Source: Virgibacillus_F sp049310925
Lineage (GTDB): Bacteria > Bacillota > Bacilli > Bacillales > Amphibacillaceae
Direction of reading: 5' to 3'
Assembly (NCBI RefSeq): GCF_049310925.1
Contig: NZ_JBMERP010000006.1
Location: 1 to 64,000, forward strand
DNA: 64,000 nucleotides
The position numbers were made by a program, and so were the translations under genes. Below the pieces are notes generated by a model. It ran no database searches, was not told where the DNA came from, and was given only the letters and a program-made list of their open reading frames with translations. This document shows, one piece after another, positions 43,443-53,353 of the stretch; the first letter of the stretch is position 1; each line of letters opens with the position of its first letter.

Positions 43443-45068
43443 TTAACCTTTCGGGATTAACAAACGATGGATTGCTTCCGTAAGAATATGTGGCAGGCGT
43501 TCAAAGCTATACCCTAGTTCAAGACGTTCTGTCCACTGGTGTGGGGCCTTACCAAATGGGCCTATGTTTAAAACGGGCATCGTTAATTCTTCCATAATAT
43601 CCTCAGGGAAAGTGAATCCATTATTTTGTAGTGGCATATTCACTGTTAATTGACTAAGCTTACTTTTTGAAGCAACAGGTCCAACAAAACTCAAGTCGGA
43701 TAAACCCGTGAAAAATTCAGCTATTGTTAACTCTTCGTTATGTTCGGACAATGCGTAAGACTTTACATGCTCCACTACGTCCTTAACGTAAGGGTCTTCA
43801 TAAGATGAAACTGCTGGATAAAATGGTGGGCTATAGAATAAAACAATTAATGGAGCCAGATCCTTACACATAGATGCTAAATCCTGTACAAGTAATGTTG
43901 AAAAGTCTCGGTCCCCTTGTTCGCGTTGACTTACCAGTAAATGCTGGCGTCTCACCACTTCGTCCTCTCCATGACGCTTTACTGCCTCCGTATAAAGTTC
44001 TTCATACATCATTACAGAAACATTAACAGCAGGCATTGTAAAATCGGTGGCAATTGTTGCGTAATTATTTGCCTTTTCGTTCACATATAGTTCAATTTCC
44101 CGCGCAGCTTTTTTGGTACTGGTTAACAACTTTTCATTTAGTTCATCAAAGGTTTGTTTTAAGTAAAGCACATTATACATTGAAATAGCAGCGTTCGGTG
44201 TTTGTACGGAATACTCTTGCTTAAGATCACGTTGCATTAAACTGACAGGAGGTGGTGTGACCTCATCTCCTATCTTCTCAATAAACGCCTCATTTAGCTC
44301 AAGCTGTTGAGCTAAAAAGCTGACCATTAAATTGGGGTTGACTCCTGCGAAAGGTTCACCAACATGTGACTCTTTACCATAGCAATAAAAACCAGGCAGC
44401 ACTTTTCCAATCGACCCTGCATAAACATAGTTCGATGGATCCCCCGGATATTTACTAAAGCTAGGCTCGCCATTTAAGCAAGCTTGGTAGATGAGGTCTT
44501 CTTCTTCTTTAAGCTGGTTTAAAACCGGCAGGGCTGTCAACATACCCTGTGAGTTTACCTCCTCATCAGGAACCGTAACAAGTAAAACATTTCCATCAAA
44601 TTCATCATCAATTGCTTGTTCCACTAACGACAAATGCAAGGAAAGTCCTGCTTTCATATCCATTGATCCTCGACCGAATAGCCACTCACCATTTTCTATA
44701 TCCTTTTGAACGTCATCTGGTAGCTGTTCTTTAATTTTTTCCATTTCACGCGTCAATTCACGTGGATGAAAAGCTAAGTTTTGCAGCGAACCGTAATCAT
44801 CGACTCCAACAACGTCGAAATGACTTAATAAAATTACCGTTTCTTTCTTGTTACCCTGCTTTACTAAAGCTGTCAAAAGTCTCCTGCCATCGTCCAATGG
44901 GTGCAGTTTTAAATGATGGTCATGCTTTTGAAAATATTCTTTTTGGGCCAACAGATGGTGTATATATTCTGGAAGTGCGATTTCTGCTGTACTTCCTGTT
45001 ATACTTTGATGGTTTACAAGTGTACATAGTAAGTCAGTTAATTCTTCTTTCGTTTGCCAGCTTTTCAT
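43443..45068 (-). CDS. yqjN: M20-family peptidase/deacylase, YqjN/RocB-like
   Basis: A 541-aa zinc-dependent amidohydrolase: metal ligands in LLSHFDVVGVDDYG, GRGSMDMKAG and TVPDEEV, and a long C-terminal part as in RocB/YqjN rather than typical DapE (about 375 aa). Likely cleaves an N-acyl or peptide bond of an amino-acid derivative. AGGAGG precedes the ATG. Separate from yqjP by about 75 bp. Confidence 0.88.
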   Translation of the reverse strand: MKSWQTKEELTDLLCTLVNHQSITGSTAEIALPEYIHHLLAQKEYFQKHDHHLKLHPLDDGRRLLTALVKQGNKKETVILLSHFDVVGVDDYGSLQNLAFHPRELTREMEKIKEQLPDDVQKDIENGEWLFGRGSMDMKAGLSLHLSLVEQAIDDEFDGNVLLVTVPDEEVNSQGMLTALPVLNQLKEEEDLIYQACLNGEPSFSKYPGDPSNYVYAGSIGKVLPGFYCYGKESHVGEPFAGVNPNLMVSFLAQQLELNEAFIEKIGDEVTPPPVSLMQRDLKQEYSVQTPNAAISMYNVLYLKQTFDELNEKLLTSTKKAAREIELYVNEKANNYATIATDFTMPAVNVSVMMYEELYTEAVKRHGEDEVVRRQHLLVSQREQGDRDFSTLLVQDLASMCKDLAPLIVLFYSPPFYPAVSSYEDPYVKDVVEHVKSYALSEHNEELTIAEFFTGLSDLSFVGPVASKSKLSQLTVNMPLQNNGFTFPEDIMEELTMPVLNIGPFGKAPHQWTERLELGYSFERLPHILTEAIHRLLIPKG

Positions 45069-45138
45069 ATAGCAAACCTCCTATATAAATTGACTTTTCA
45101 ATAAGAATAAAACAAAATCATAAATGAGGTGAAGTAAA

Positions 45139-45867
45139 TTGCTTACAAAAATAATTGCGCATCGGGGTGCAAGTAAACGAGCACCCGAAAATACATTACC
45201 TGCGTTTGAACTCGCCTATGATTTAGGTGCGGATGGCATTGAAACAGATGTACAATTGACAAAAGACCAGATACCAGTGCTTATTCATGATGAAGGATTA
45301 AAGCGAACTACAAATGGATATGGCTTCGTAAAAGATTATACGTTAAATGAATTAAAACAATTGGATGCTGGTTCCTGGTTTTCTCCATTCTATGCAAATA
45401 CTAGACTCTTGTCATTAAAAGAATTCCTTATTTGGGCAAAGGATAAGCCTTTATATTTAAATATTGAACTAAAAAATAATAAGATAGACTATAAGAACCT
45501 AGAAAAAATTGTATATAAACTTTTAAAAGAATTTGAATTATTAAATCGTACCACATTGTCCACGTTTAATCCAAAAAGCATTAAACGGATGAGCAAGTTA
45601 GATAAGCAAATAGACGCAGCCTTCTTAACCTCAAAGCGGAGAAACGACTTAGTAGAATATGCACAATCACTGGGCGCAAAAGCCATTCATATTAAATATA
45701 GATTACTAAGTCGCAAGTTAGTTGATCATTGCCGTAAAGAAGAGATGGCAATCCGCGTATATACAGTTAATAAAACCACACAAATAAAACGGTGTATAAA
45801 TCTAAACTGTAATGGAATTTTTACAGATGTCCCGGGTAAAGCCCACCAAATAAAGATTCAGGAATAA
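45139..45867 (+). CDS. Glycerophosphodiester phosphodiesterase
   Basis: A 242-aa cytoplasmic GDPD: IAHRGASKRAPENTLPAF (residues 6-23), GADGIETDVQLTKD and the PVLIHDE motif. Splits glycerophosphodiesters into sn-glycerol-3-phosphate and alcohol. No signal peptide. TTG start at 45139, with GAGGTGA upstream. Followed 17 bp later by namA. Confidence 0.93.
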   Translation: MLTKIIAHRGASKRAPENTLPAFELAYDLGADGIETDVQLTKDQIPVLIHDEGLKRTTNGYGFVKDYTLNELKQLDAGSWFSPFYANTRLLSLKEFLIWAKDKPLYLNIELKNNKIDYKNLEKIVYKLLKEFELLNRTTLSTFNPKSIKRMSKLDKQIDAAFLTSKRRNDLVEYAQSLGAKAIHIKYRLLSRKLVDHCRKEEMAIRVYTVNKTTQIKRCINLNCNGIFTDVPGKAHQIKIQE

Positions 45868-45883
45868 CCAGGAGGATTTTCAT

Positions 45884-46900
45884 ATGAGTAAATTATTTTC
45901 AACCACTACGTTTCAAGGGATAACACTTAAAAACAGAATTGTTATGTCACCAATGTGCATGTACTCATGCTTTGAGGAGGATGGTAAAATAACTCCGTTT
46001 CATATGACACATTATGTATCGCGCGCTGTAGGTCAGGTAGGGTTAGTGATTACAGAAGCAACAGCTGTACAGCCTGAAGGTCGCATTTCCCCGCAGGATT
46101 TAGGAATATGGGAAGACGAACATGTGGAAGGTTTGAAGCAATTAAACGTGCAGCTGCATGCAAGCGGTACAAAAACAGGAATCCAACTGGCTCATGCCGG
46201 GAGAAAAGCTCAATTGGAAACAACCATTTCTGCACCATCCGCCCTATCATTTAACGAGGACTTTAAAGTACCTAAGGAAATGTCGACAGAGGATATTAAA
46301 GCCACTATTAAGGCTTTTACTGAAGGTGCCAGAAGATCAAAAGAAGCAGGTTTTGATTTACTCGAATTGCATGGCGCACACGGTTATTTAATCAATCAAT
46401 TTTTATCACCATTAACAAATAAACGTACTGATTCATATGGCGGTTCCCGTGAAAATAGATACCGGTTTCTATCTGAAATTATTGAGGCCGTAAAAACAGA
46501 ATGGGATGGTCCTGTTTTTGTACGAATATCAACAGATGAATATAATCAAGAAGGAAATACACTTGATGACTTTTTCTATTTTACAGAAGAAATGAAAAAA
46601 CAGGGTGTCGATTTAATTGATTGTAGTTCGGGCGGGGTTGTACCAGCAAAAATTTCTACATATCCGGGTTACCAGGTTCCACGGTGTGAAGCAATTAGAA
46701 AAGAAGTATCCATTGCAACTGGTGCTGTAGGACAGATAACAACTGGTATTCAAGCAGAAGAGATTTTGCAAAACGGACGGGCAGATTTAATTATTATTGC
46801 GCGTGCCCTACTGAGAAATCCTTATTGGGCAAAAGAAGCTGCAGATGAATTAGGCGTTGTAATTGATGCTCCTACTCAATATATACGTGGTTGGAAATAG
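45884..46900 (+). CDS. namA: NADPH dehydrogenase NamA (Old yellow enzyme)
   Basis: A 338-aa FMN-dependent ene-reductase of the YqjM type: short variant with SPMCMYSC (Cys near the flavin), HAGRKA, ELHGAHGYLINQFLSP and YGGSRENR motifs. It reduces activated double bonds and nitro compounds, in B. subtilis linked to oxidative stress. AGGAGG 7 nt upstream. Likely co-transcribed with the genes on either side. Confidence 0.95.
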   Translation: MSKLFSTTTFQGITLKNRIVMSPMCMYSCFEEDGKITPFHMTHYVSRAVGQVGLVITEATAVQPEGRISPQDLGIWEDEHVEGLKQLNVQLHASGTKTGIQLAHAGRKAQLETTISAPSALSFNEDFKVPKEMSTEDIKATIKAFTEGARRSKEAGFDLLELHGAHGYLINQFLSPLTNKRTDSYGGSRENRYRFLSEIIEAVKTEWDGPVFVRISTDEYNQEGNTLDDFFYFTEEMKKQGVDLIDCSSGGVVPAKISTYPGYQVPRCEAIRKEVSIATGAVGQITTGIQAEEILQNGRADLIIIARALLRNPYWAKEAADELGVVIDAPTQYIRGWK

Positions 46901-46911
46901 GAGGGTAATTC

Positions 46912-47838
46912 ATGGAACTAATTTTTTTAGGAACAGGGTCTGGTGTACCATCTAAAGAAAGAAATGTCTCATCCTTAGCTTTAACCTTACTTCAGGAGCA
47001 AAATAGTATCTGGTTATTCGATTGTGGGGAATCAACACAACACCAGATATTGCGGACACCGATTCGACCAAGAAAAATAAATAAAATTTTCATTACCCAT
47101 TTACACGGAGACCATCTATTTGGACTGCCTGGTTTATTAAGCAGTAGATCGTTCCAAGGTGGGGACAGCTTATTAACTATATACGGCCCTAAAGGTATCA
47201 AAGAGTATGTCGATACAAGTCTCAAGATAAGCAGTTCACATCTAACGTATCCAATTGAATTTGTTGAACTCTCAGAAGGAAAATTGTTTGAAGATGATCA
47301 ATTTAAGGTATACAGTAAAAAACTGCATCATGGCGTTGCTAGTTACGGATTTCGGATTGAAGAAAAAGATAAACCAGGTGAATTACTCGTTGAAAAGTTA
47401 AAAGAAAAAGGTATCATGCCTGGCCCAATCTATCAACAGATTAAAGAGCAGGAGACAACAATTCTCTCAAATGGTGACAACATCTCCAGAAAGGATTTTC
47501 TAGGTTCCGATAAAAAAGGCCGGACACTTTCTATTTTAGGAGATACACGTAACACAGAAAAAAATGCAGAATTTGTATCAGGTTCAGATATATTGGTGCA
47601 TGAAGCTACATTTAACCATGAAAGTGAGCATTTAGCGAACGAATATTTTCATACAACAACTACACAAGCAGCAAGCTTAGCTAAAAGTGGTGCAGTTCAT
47701 TCACTTATACTAACGCATATTTCGTCACGCTATCAAAAAAAAGACTATCAGAGTCTTTTATCTGAGGCGCGATCTATTTTTCCAGCTACAACGCTTGCTC
47801 ATGATTTTCTTACAGTACATGTTCCTAACAAAAAATAA
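46912..47838 (+). CDS. rnz: Ribonuclease Z
   Basis: A 308-aa tRNase Z: the metal-binding HLHGDHLFGLPGLL (about residues 63-76), VHEATFNHE and LTHISSRY motifs. It makes the 3' end of tRNA precursors lacking CCA. 11 bp after namA (yqjM-yqjK order is conserved). Followed directly by an ~80-bp repeat. Confidence 0.95.
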   Translation: MELIFLGTGSGVPSKERNVSSLALTLLQEQNSIWLFDCGESTQHQILRTPIRPRKINKIFITHLHGDHLFGLPGLLSSRSFQGGDSLLTIYGPKGIKEYVDTSLKISSSHLTYPIEFVELSEGKLFEDDQFKVYSKKLHHGVASYGFRIEEKDKPGELLVEKLKEKGIMPGPIYQQIKEQETTILSNGDNISRKDFLGSDKKGRTLSILGDTRNTEKNAEFVSGSDILVHEATFNHESEHLANEYFHTTTTQAASLAKSGAVHSLILTHISSRYQKKDYQSLLSEARSIFPATTLAHDFLTVHVPNKK

Positions 47839-47926
47839 TTAGAAAACTTGGCTTATCGCCAAGCCTTTGTGGCCACTTAGTTGCACTTATGCAGTAAGAA
47901 AGGATTTATACTTTCTTAACTGCCAG
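47839..47926 (-). repeat. ~80-bp interspersed repeat, copy after rnz
   Basis: TTAGAAAACTTGGCTTATCG, CCAAGCC, TTAGTTGCACTTATGCAGTA and TTTATACTTTCTT: the reverse complement of the copy at 19397, starting right after the rnz stop codon. Confidence 0.82.
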
Positions 47927-47942
47927 AAAAAGGAGATGTATC

Positions 47943-49313
47943 ATGAATCACTATGAACTATTAGTAAGTAACCAGCGTTCTTTTTTCAAATCTGAAAAGA
48001 CATTGCCATACAGCTTTCGTAAAGAACAATTAGAGAAGCTGAAAAAAATGCTGAAAATTCATGAGAAAGAAATCTATCATGCTCTTAAAGAGGATTTAAA
48101 CAAATCTAGCTACGAGACATTAACAACTGAGATTGGCTTTTTATATAGTGAGATAGATGTTACCTTAAAAAATCTAAAAGAGTGGATGAAGGAGAAAAAG
48201 GTTGACACACCGATCACACATAAAGGTTCCAAAAGTTATATAGTTCCAGAACCATATGGAGTAACGCTTACAATCGCACCATGGAATTATCCGCTTCAAC
48301 TAGCAGTGGCCCCTGTAATAGGAGCACTTGCTGCTGGTAACACAGCGATAATAAAACCATCAGAATTCACACCAGCAACGTCCGGATTGCTTGCCAAAAT
48401 GATGGGTTCAACTTTTGATCAAAACTATCTGGCAGTTGTTGAAGGTGCTAAAGAAACAACTCAGCGTTTACTCGAACTGCGATTTGATTATATTTTCTTT
48501 ACAGGAAGTACAAACGTAGGAAAAATTATTATGCGACAGGCGAGTGAACACTTGACGCCTGTTACGCTTGAACTTGGAGGAAAAAGTCCTGCGATTGTAG
48601 ATAAGGACGCCAATATCGATTTAGCTGCGAAGCGAATTGTATGGGGTAAATTTACTAATGCGGGTCAAACCTGTGTTGCCCCAGACTATTTGTACGTCCA
48701 TGAAAAAGTGAAACAAAAGTTAATGAAGTCGATGAAAAAACAAATTAAATCCTTTTATGGTAAAAATCCTATCAATAATGAAGAATACGGTCATATTATA
48801 AACAGAGATCATTTTGACCGTTTATCAGGTTTATTAGCCGATGGAGAAACGATTCATGGTGGAAAGACAGATTCAGAGGTTCGTTCTATTGAACCAACAA
48901 TAATAGACGGTATTGCCTGGGAAGACGCCATTATGCAAGAAGAAATTTTCGGACCACTGTTACCTGTTCTAACCTTTTCAAAGCTAGAAGAAGCAATTAG
49001 CGTTTTGAAAGATAAGGAAAAACCGTTGTCTCTTTATTATTTTGGCGAAAATAACAAGTCACAACAAAGAATTTTGGATAGTTTGTCATTTGGTGGTGGA
49101 TGTATTAACGACACACTTTACCACTTGGCAAATCCTTACCTTCCTTTTGGAGGTGTTGGAAACAGTGGCATGGGGTCTTATCATGGTCATAACAGCTTTG
49201 ACACTTTTTCCCACAAGAAAAGCATTTTGAAGCAAACAACCTTATTTGATATTCCTTTGCGCTACCCTGGAAGTAAGCTAGCACATAACATTACGAAACG
49301 TATAATGAAGTAA
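47943..49313 (+). CDS. Aldehyde dehydrogenase, YwdH-like
   Basis: A 456-aa NAD(P)-dependent aldehyde dehydrogenase. PWNYPLQLAVAPVIGALAAG is the substrate/NAD channel, ELGGKSP holds the catalytic Glu and NAGQTCVAPDY the catalytic Cys. Short class without extra N-terminal domain, like enzymes acting on medium or long-chain aldehydes. AAAGGAG upstream. Confidence 0.9.
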   Translation: MNHYELLVSNQRSFFKSEKTLPYSFRKEQLEKLKKMLKIHEKEIYHALKEDLNKSSYETLTTEIGFLYSEIDVTLKNLKEWMKEKKVDTPITHKGSKSYIVPEPYGVTLTIAPWNYPLQLAVAPVIGALAAGNTAIIKPSEFTPATSGLLAKMMGSTFDQNYLAVVEGAKETTQRLLELRFDYIFFTGSTNVGKIIMRQASEHLTPVTLELGGKSPAIVDKDANIDLAAKRIVWGKFTNAGQTCVAPDYLYVHEKVKQKLMKSMKKQIKSFYGKNPINNEEYGHIINRDHFDRLSGLLADGETIHGGKTDSEVRSIEPTIIDGIAWEDAIMQEEIFGPLLPVLTFSKLEEAISVLKDKEKPLSLYYFGENNKSQQRILDSLSFGGGCINDTLYHLANPYLPFGGVGNSGMGSYHGHNSFDTFSHKKSILKQTTLFDIPLRYPGSKLAHNITKRIMK

Positions 49314-49350
49314 AAAAATCTCACACCTTCTTGTAGGGTGTGAGATTTTT
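49314..49350. terminator. Bidirectional terminator between aldehyde dehydrogenase and oppA-like genes
   Basis: 14-bp stem (49314-49327 with 49336-49350), T-runs on both sides, convergent genes. Confidence 0.8.
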
Positions 49351-49352
49351 AT

Positions 49353-51020
49353 TTATTTTTGGATATCAATCCATTTTAAGTTATCTGCTCCAACCTTATA
49401 GGTTACAAAGTTTTTTAAATAACTCTTCTGTAAGAACGCTGAACCATCCTGGTAAAGTGGTATTAATACAGCACTGTCCTTGATTAACATTTTTTCAGCC
49501 TTTAGCATAGCTTTCCAGCGTTTTAATGGTTCGTTTGCCATACTCCCTTTTGCGCCCAATACAAGGCGGTCATACTCTTTGTTTGAATAACCTGTATGGT
49601 TACCTGGACTATCTGTTATGAATAAATTTAAATAGGTAAGCGGATCATGGTAATCACCGCTCCAACCAGTCATAATCATTTCATAATTTTGTCCCACATT
49701 TGCTGCAATACTAGCTTTTGGAGTAAGATTCTTTATTTTAATAGTCAAGCCAGGAAGATTATTTTCTAACTGGTACTTTATATTTTCTGCCAATTGCTTG
49801 GATGTACCTGAGTCTGAGCTAATTAGGGTAATTTCGAGCTTATCCTTACCAAGCTCCTTTAACCCTTTTTCCCAGTAATTCTGTGCTTCATTTAGGTCAT
49901 AATAAGTAAGGTCACCATTTTCTGCACGGAAATCCTCGCCAGTCTCTGGATTATCTGCCAGTCCTTTAGGCACATTCCCCTGGGCAACAATTGATCCATT
50001 ATTAAGAATGGAGTTTACTAGCTTATCTTTTTCAAGAGCCAGGTTCATTGCTTTACGGATGTTTAAATTTGCTAAATTAGTTTTTTCTCCGTTTTTACCC
50101 TGGTTCATCTTTATATAAGAGGTTGCACCAGTTAAAAAGGTATGATATTCGTCATTACTTCTGTATTTATCTACATATTCACCGGTTAATTTAACACGGT
50201 CAAGCTTCCCTTCTTGATACAAACTTACTGCCGTACTTGTGTCTTTTACAACATTCACCCGTATTTCATCAACATTTACTGCCTCTTTATCCCAGTAATT
50301 TTGGTTCTTTTTGTACGTCCAAGAATCACCAGTGCCATTCCAGTCAGTCAGCACAAATGGTCCATTATAAAGTGTATGCTTACTGTCAGATGCATACTTA
50401 CCATCTTGTTTCTTTATAAATTCCTGTGGTTGCGGAAAGAAAATAGCGGTAGTCAATAATTCTTTGAAAAAAGGAACTGGATTTTCAAGTGTTACTTTTA
50501 ATGTCTGATCATCAAGAGCTTCTACACCAAGAGAATCTGCAGATTTCTTACCTTTTAAAATTTCCGATGCGTTGGCGACAATTTCCTCAAATTGGGGACC
50601 GTAAGCTGCACCTGTTTCTGGATCTACTGCCTTTTTCCACGCATATTCAAAATCGTGTGCAGTTATAGGTGAACCATCTGACCATTTAGCATCTTTACGA
50701 ATTTTGAAGGTATACACCTTGTTGTCCTCGCTCACTTTTGGTTCTTCTGCCGCAAGCGCTAATTCTGGATTTCCATCCTTATCCAAGCGGTACAGCCCTT
50801 CAAAGACCTGGTTTATAATGGAAAAACTAAAACCATTATCTGCTAAAATTGGATCCAGTCCAGGAATTACACCTGGGGCACTCAAGTAAACTACCTTTTC
50901 TTCATTTTTGGAATCATTTGTAGTACTTGACGACTCATTACTTGCATCCTGGTTACTGCAAGCAGCCAATGCTAATGAAAGTATCATTAGAATAGGTAAA
51001 ATTTGTTTTATGTATTTCAA
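49353..51020 (-). CDS. Oligopeptide-binding lipoprotein (OppA/DppE family)
   Basis: A 555-aa solute-binding protein: signal peptide with lipobox LALAAC (Cys 21), a Ser/Asn-rich linker, then the family 5 solute-binding domain (YTFKIRKDAKWSDGSPITAHDFEYAWKK region near residues 105-132). It binds peptides for an ABC importer, but no permease or ATPase genes lie beside it. Expected to be tethered to the outer face of the membrane. Confidence 0.92.
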   Translation of the reverse strand: MKYIKQILPILMILSLALAACSNQDASNESSSTTNDSKNEEKVVYLSAPGVIPGLDPILADNGFSFSIINQVFEGLYRLDKDGNPELALAAEEPKVSEDNKVYTFKIRKDAKWSDGSPITAHDFEYAWKKAVDPETGAAYGPQFEEIVANASEILKGKKSADSLGVEALDDQTLKVTLENPVPFFKELLTTAIFFPQPQEFIKKQDGKYASDSKHTLYNGPFVLTDWNGTGDSWTYKKNQNYWDKEAVNVDEIRVNVVKDTSTAVSLYQEGKLDRVKLTGEYVDKYRSNDEYHTFLTGATSYIKMNQGKNGEKTNLANLNIRKAMNLALEKDKLVNSILNNGSIVAQGNVPKGLADNPETGEDFRAENGDLTYYDLNEAQNYWEKGLKELGKDKLEITLISSDSGTSKQLAENIKYQLENNLPGLTIKIKNLTPKASIAANVGQNYEMIMTGWSGDYHDPLTYLNLFITDSPGNHTGYSNKEYDRLVLGAKGSMANEPLKRWKAMLKAEKMLIKDSAVLIPLYQDGSAFLQKSYLKNFVTYKVGADNLKWIDIQK

Positions 51021-51150
51021 TAGTTAACCCTCCTCAAATTTTCAATCAACGCTTTACATTATATAAGGGATTAACAGAAAAATACAACTAGAAAAGTTTA
51101 CTATTATAATTTGAGGCTTTTTTTAATATTATTGTTTATACACAAAATCT

Positions 51151-51488
51151 ATAAACTGCGACGTTACTTACCGCTACGGAAATACACTACGCTTTCCACG
51201 GGAGGCTGGTGAGCCTCCTCGTGCTTTCGCACTGCGGGGTCTCACCGATGCCTTTTCCTCCCGCAGGAGTCTCCGTGTATTTCCTTCGCTAGCAATGTGT
51301 TAAACAAGACCATCATGATAAAAACCTTTGTACGGATTGATTGAAGCGTAGGGCAGTCGACTCCTGCGGGAACAGCGCGAGCTGAAGACCCCACAGCGGT
51401 GGTTTTCCGCGAGGAGGCTGAGGCCGTGCCCGCGGAAAGCGACTGCCTGAAGCGGAAATCAGCGCAGTAGTTACGTCGCAATTTGTAT
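51151..51488. repeat. Long GC-rich repeat element with terminal inverted repeats, copy B
   Basis: About 338 bp bounded by ATAAACTGCGACGT (51151-51164) and the imperfect inverse ACGTCGCAATTTGTAT (51473-51488). The inside has the same blocks as copy A (GAAGACCCCACAGCG, GAGGAGGCTGAGGCCGTGCC, CGCGGAAAGCGACTG) and inverse counterparts on the left (GCTTTCCACGGGAGGC, TCCCGCAGGAGTC). Much higher GC than flanks; no plausible gene. It occupies the 557-bp gap. Confidence 0.82.
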
Positions 51489-51536
51489 CAACTGCGAGGG
51501 TTATGGAACAACAAAGCTTATGAAAAGAGCTTAATC

Positions 51537-51571
51537 AGAAAACGCTGTCATATAAAATGCCAGCGTTTTCT
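51537..51571 (-). terminator. Terminator of the acyl-CoA degradation operon
   Basis: 11-bp stem AGAAAACGCTG / CAGCGTTTTCT with a 13-nt loop, just after the acyl-CoA dehydrogenase stop. Confidence 0.7.
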
Positions 51572-51577
51572 TTGAAA

Positions 51578-53332
51578 TTAAATTCTATATTCTCCTTGTT
51601 CATAAATAGTGGCTGCGATCATTCGATTTCTGTTAATAGAGTCTGCGAATTGATAGGATAGTAGTATAGAAAAAATCCGGTCCCTCAGTTCTGTATTACT
51701 TTCCAGCAACTCCTGATCTAATTCCCTTACAGTTATAATAGCTTGGTTTATTGCTTCTTCAACCGAAAGTTCCATTAAAAAATGCTTGTGTGTACGGTTG
51801 TTTTCCGAATCTGTACTTTTTCTTGTCCGAAATACCACTGATTCTGTTGCATATAATTGGATAGCAAGATCAGAAAGTTTCATCAACACCTCTTGCTGTG
51901 TTTCTAAATCCTTGCCAAACTTCTTACGTGCAAGTTCCACTAACACGAGATAAATTGATCGTAAATCTTGTACAAGCCCAATCTGCTTATCTTCATTTAC
52001 AGCTGGCTCTTTTTCTGACAATCTTAGAAAAGCATCTTTAACAGCTTGTTCATAAGGAAGTAAGCCTTTTAATGACTTTTTCAAAAATTGCCCAGTCAAA
52101 AGCAGTCGATTAATTTCATTTGTTCCCTCAAAAATCCGATTTATTCGTGAATCACGATACATTTGCTCGATACGATATTCACTGATGAATCCTGCACCGC
52201 CATGCAGTTGTAGACCCTCATCAACTAAAAAGTCTAATGTTTCTGAACTGTACACTTTGCAAACTGCACACTCCATTGCGTATTCTGAGAGACCTGCAAT
52301 AGTTTCTGCTCGGTCCGATTCATCGTTTAGTTCTCCAAGTGCACGTTCTAACAACATAGACGTCCGGTATTGTAATGATTCTGCAGTATAAATACGTGAA
52401 GCCATCTTAGCTACCTTTTCCTTAGAAGCTCCAAATTCAGCCAATGTCTGGCCAAACTGTTTTCTCCCATTTATATGAGTAACTGTATTTTTTAATGCAT
52501 GTTTAGAAGCCCCAACACAAGCTGATCCAAGATTAAATCTGCCTAGGTTTAGCACTGTAAATGCTATAATATGACCTCTGCCAATGTCCCCTAGAAGATT
52601 CTCAACCGGAACCTCACAATCCTCTAAAATAACAGACCTGGTCGACGAGCCCTTAATACCCATTTTCTTTTCTTCTGGACCAAGCTTTAGCCCTGGAAAA
52701 TCTTTTTCAACAATAAAGGCCGTGAAATGCTGACCATCTATTTTTGCATAAACAATAAATGTATCAGAAAAAGCTGCGTTAGTAATGTATATTTTTGTAC
52801 CGTTTAATAGGTAATACGATTTGGATTCATTTAATACAGCAGTAGTCTTCCCTGACATTGCATCTGATCCAGCATCAGGTTCAGTTAAACAATAAGCCCC
52901 AATAAACTCCCCACTCGCAAGTTTAGGCAAATATCTCTTTTTCTGCTCATGCGTACCAAAATAGGTTATAGGTAGTGTGGCTATACAAGTATGATTCGAA
53001 TGTGCAACACCGTAGCTTCCAGTGCTTCCAACCTGTTCACCAACAATCCCCTTGCTAACCTTATCGAGTCCAAGTCCTCCATATTCTTCCGGAATACTGT
53101 GTGCGAGTAAACCCAGACTTCCTGCTTTTTTCAAAAGATTTACAACGAGGTCAAAGTCCTGGTTCTCGATTGCCTTATAATTTGGTTCAACTTCTCTCGT
53201 TGCGAATTGCTTAGCAGTCTTCAGAATCATTTTATGTTCATCTGTTAAATCTTCCGGAAAAAATAGGTCTTCTTCTTTTATTTGATTTACTAAAAATGAA
53301 CCACCAGGAATCCCTGTCATTAATTTAGCCAA
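51578..53332 (-). CDS. Long-chain acyl-CoA dehydrogenase (FadE-like)
   Basis: A 584-aa flavoprotein of the ACAD family with an extra C-terminal domain, the size of B. subtilis FadE (YusJ). YCLTEPDAGSDA (FAD/acyl-CoA site), LQLHGGAGFISEYRIEQMYRDSRI and FEGTNEINRL are present. First step of fatty-acid beta-oxidation. Last gene of the ligase-dehydrogenase-hydratase operon. Confidence 0.93.
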   Translation of the reverse strand: MAKLMTGIPGGSFLVNQIKEEDLFFPEDLTDEHKMILKTAKQFATREVEPNYKAIENQDFDLVVNLLKKAGSLGLLAHSIPEEYGGLGLDKVSKGIVGEQVGSTGSYGVAHSNHTCIATLPITYFGTHEQKKRYLPKLASGEFIGAYCLTEPDAGSDAMSGKTTAVLNESKSYYLLNGTKIYITNAAFSDTFIVYAKIDGQHFTAFIVEKDFPGLKLGPEEKKMGIKGSSTRSVILEDCEVPVENLLGDIGRGHIIAFTVLNLGRFNLGSACVGASKHALKNTVTHINGRKQFGQTLAEFGASKEKVAKMASRIYTAESLQYRTSMLLERALGELNDESDRAETIAGLSEYAMECAVCKVYSSETLDFLVDEGLQLHGGAGFISEYRIEQMYRDSRINRIFEGTNEINRLLLTGQFLKKSLKGLLPYEQAVKDAFLRLSEKEPAVNEDKQIGLVQDLRSIYLVLVELARKKFGKDLETQQEVLMKLSDLAIQLYATESVVFRTRKSTDSENNRTHKHFLMELSVEEAINQAIITVRELDQELLESNTELRDRIFSILLSYQFADSINRNRMIAATIYEQGEYRI

Positions 53333-53353
53333 TCCTCTGTCCCTCCCGTCTTG

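Noticed and set aside
51242..51481. 79-codon minus-strand frame inside the long repeat copy B
   Set aside because: The sequence is a structured GC-rich repeat; the frame is not kept in copy A and has no family match.
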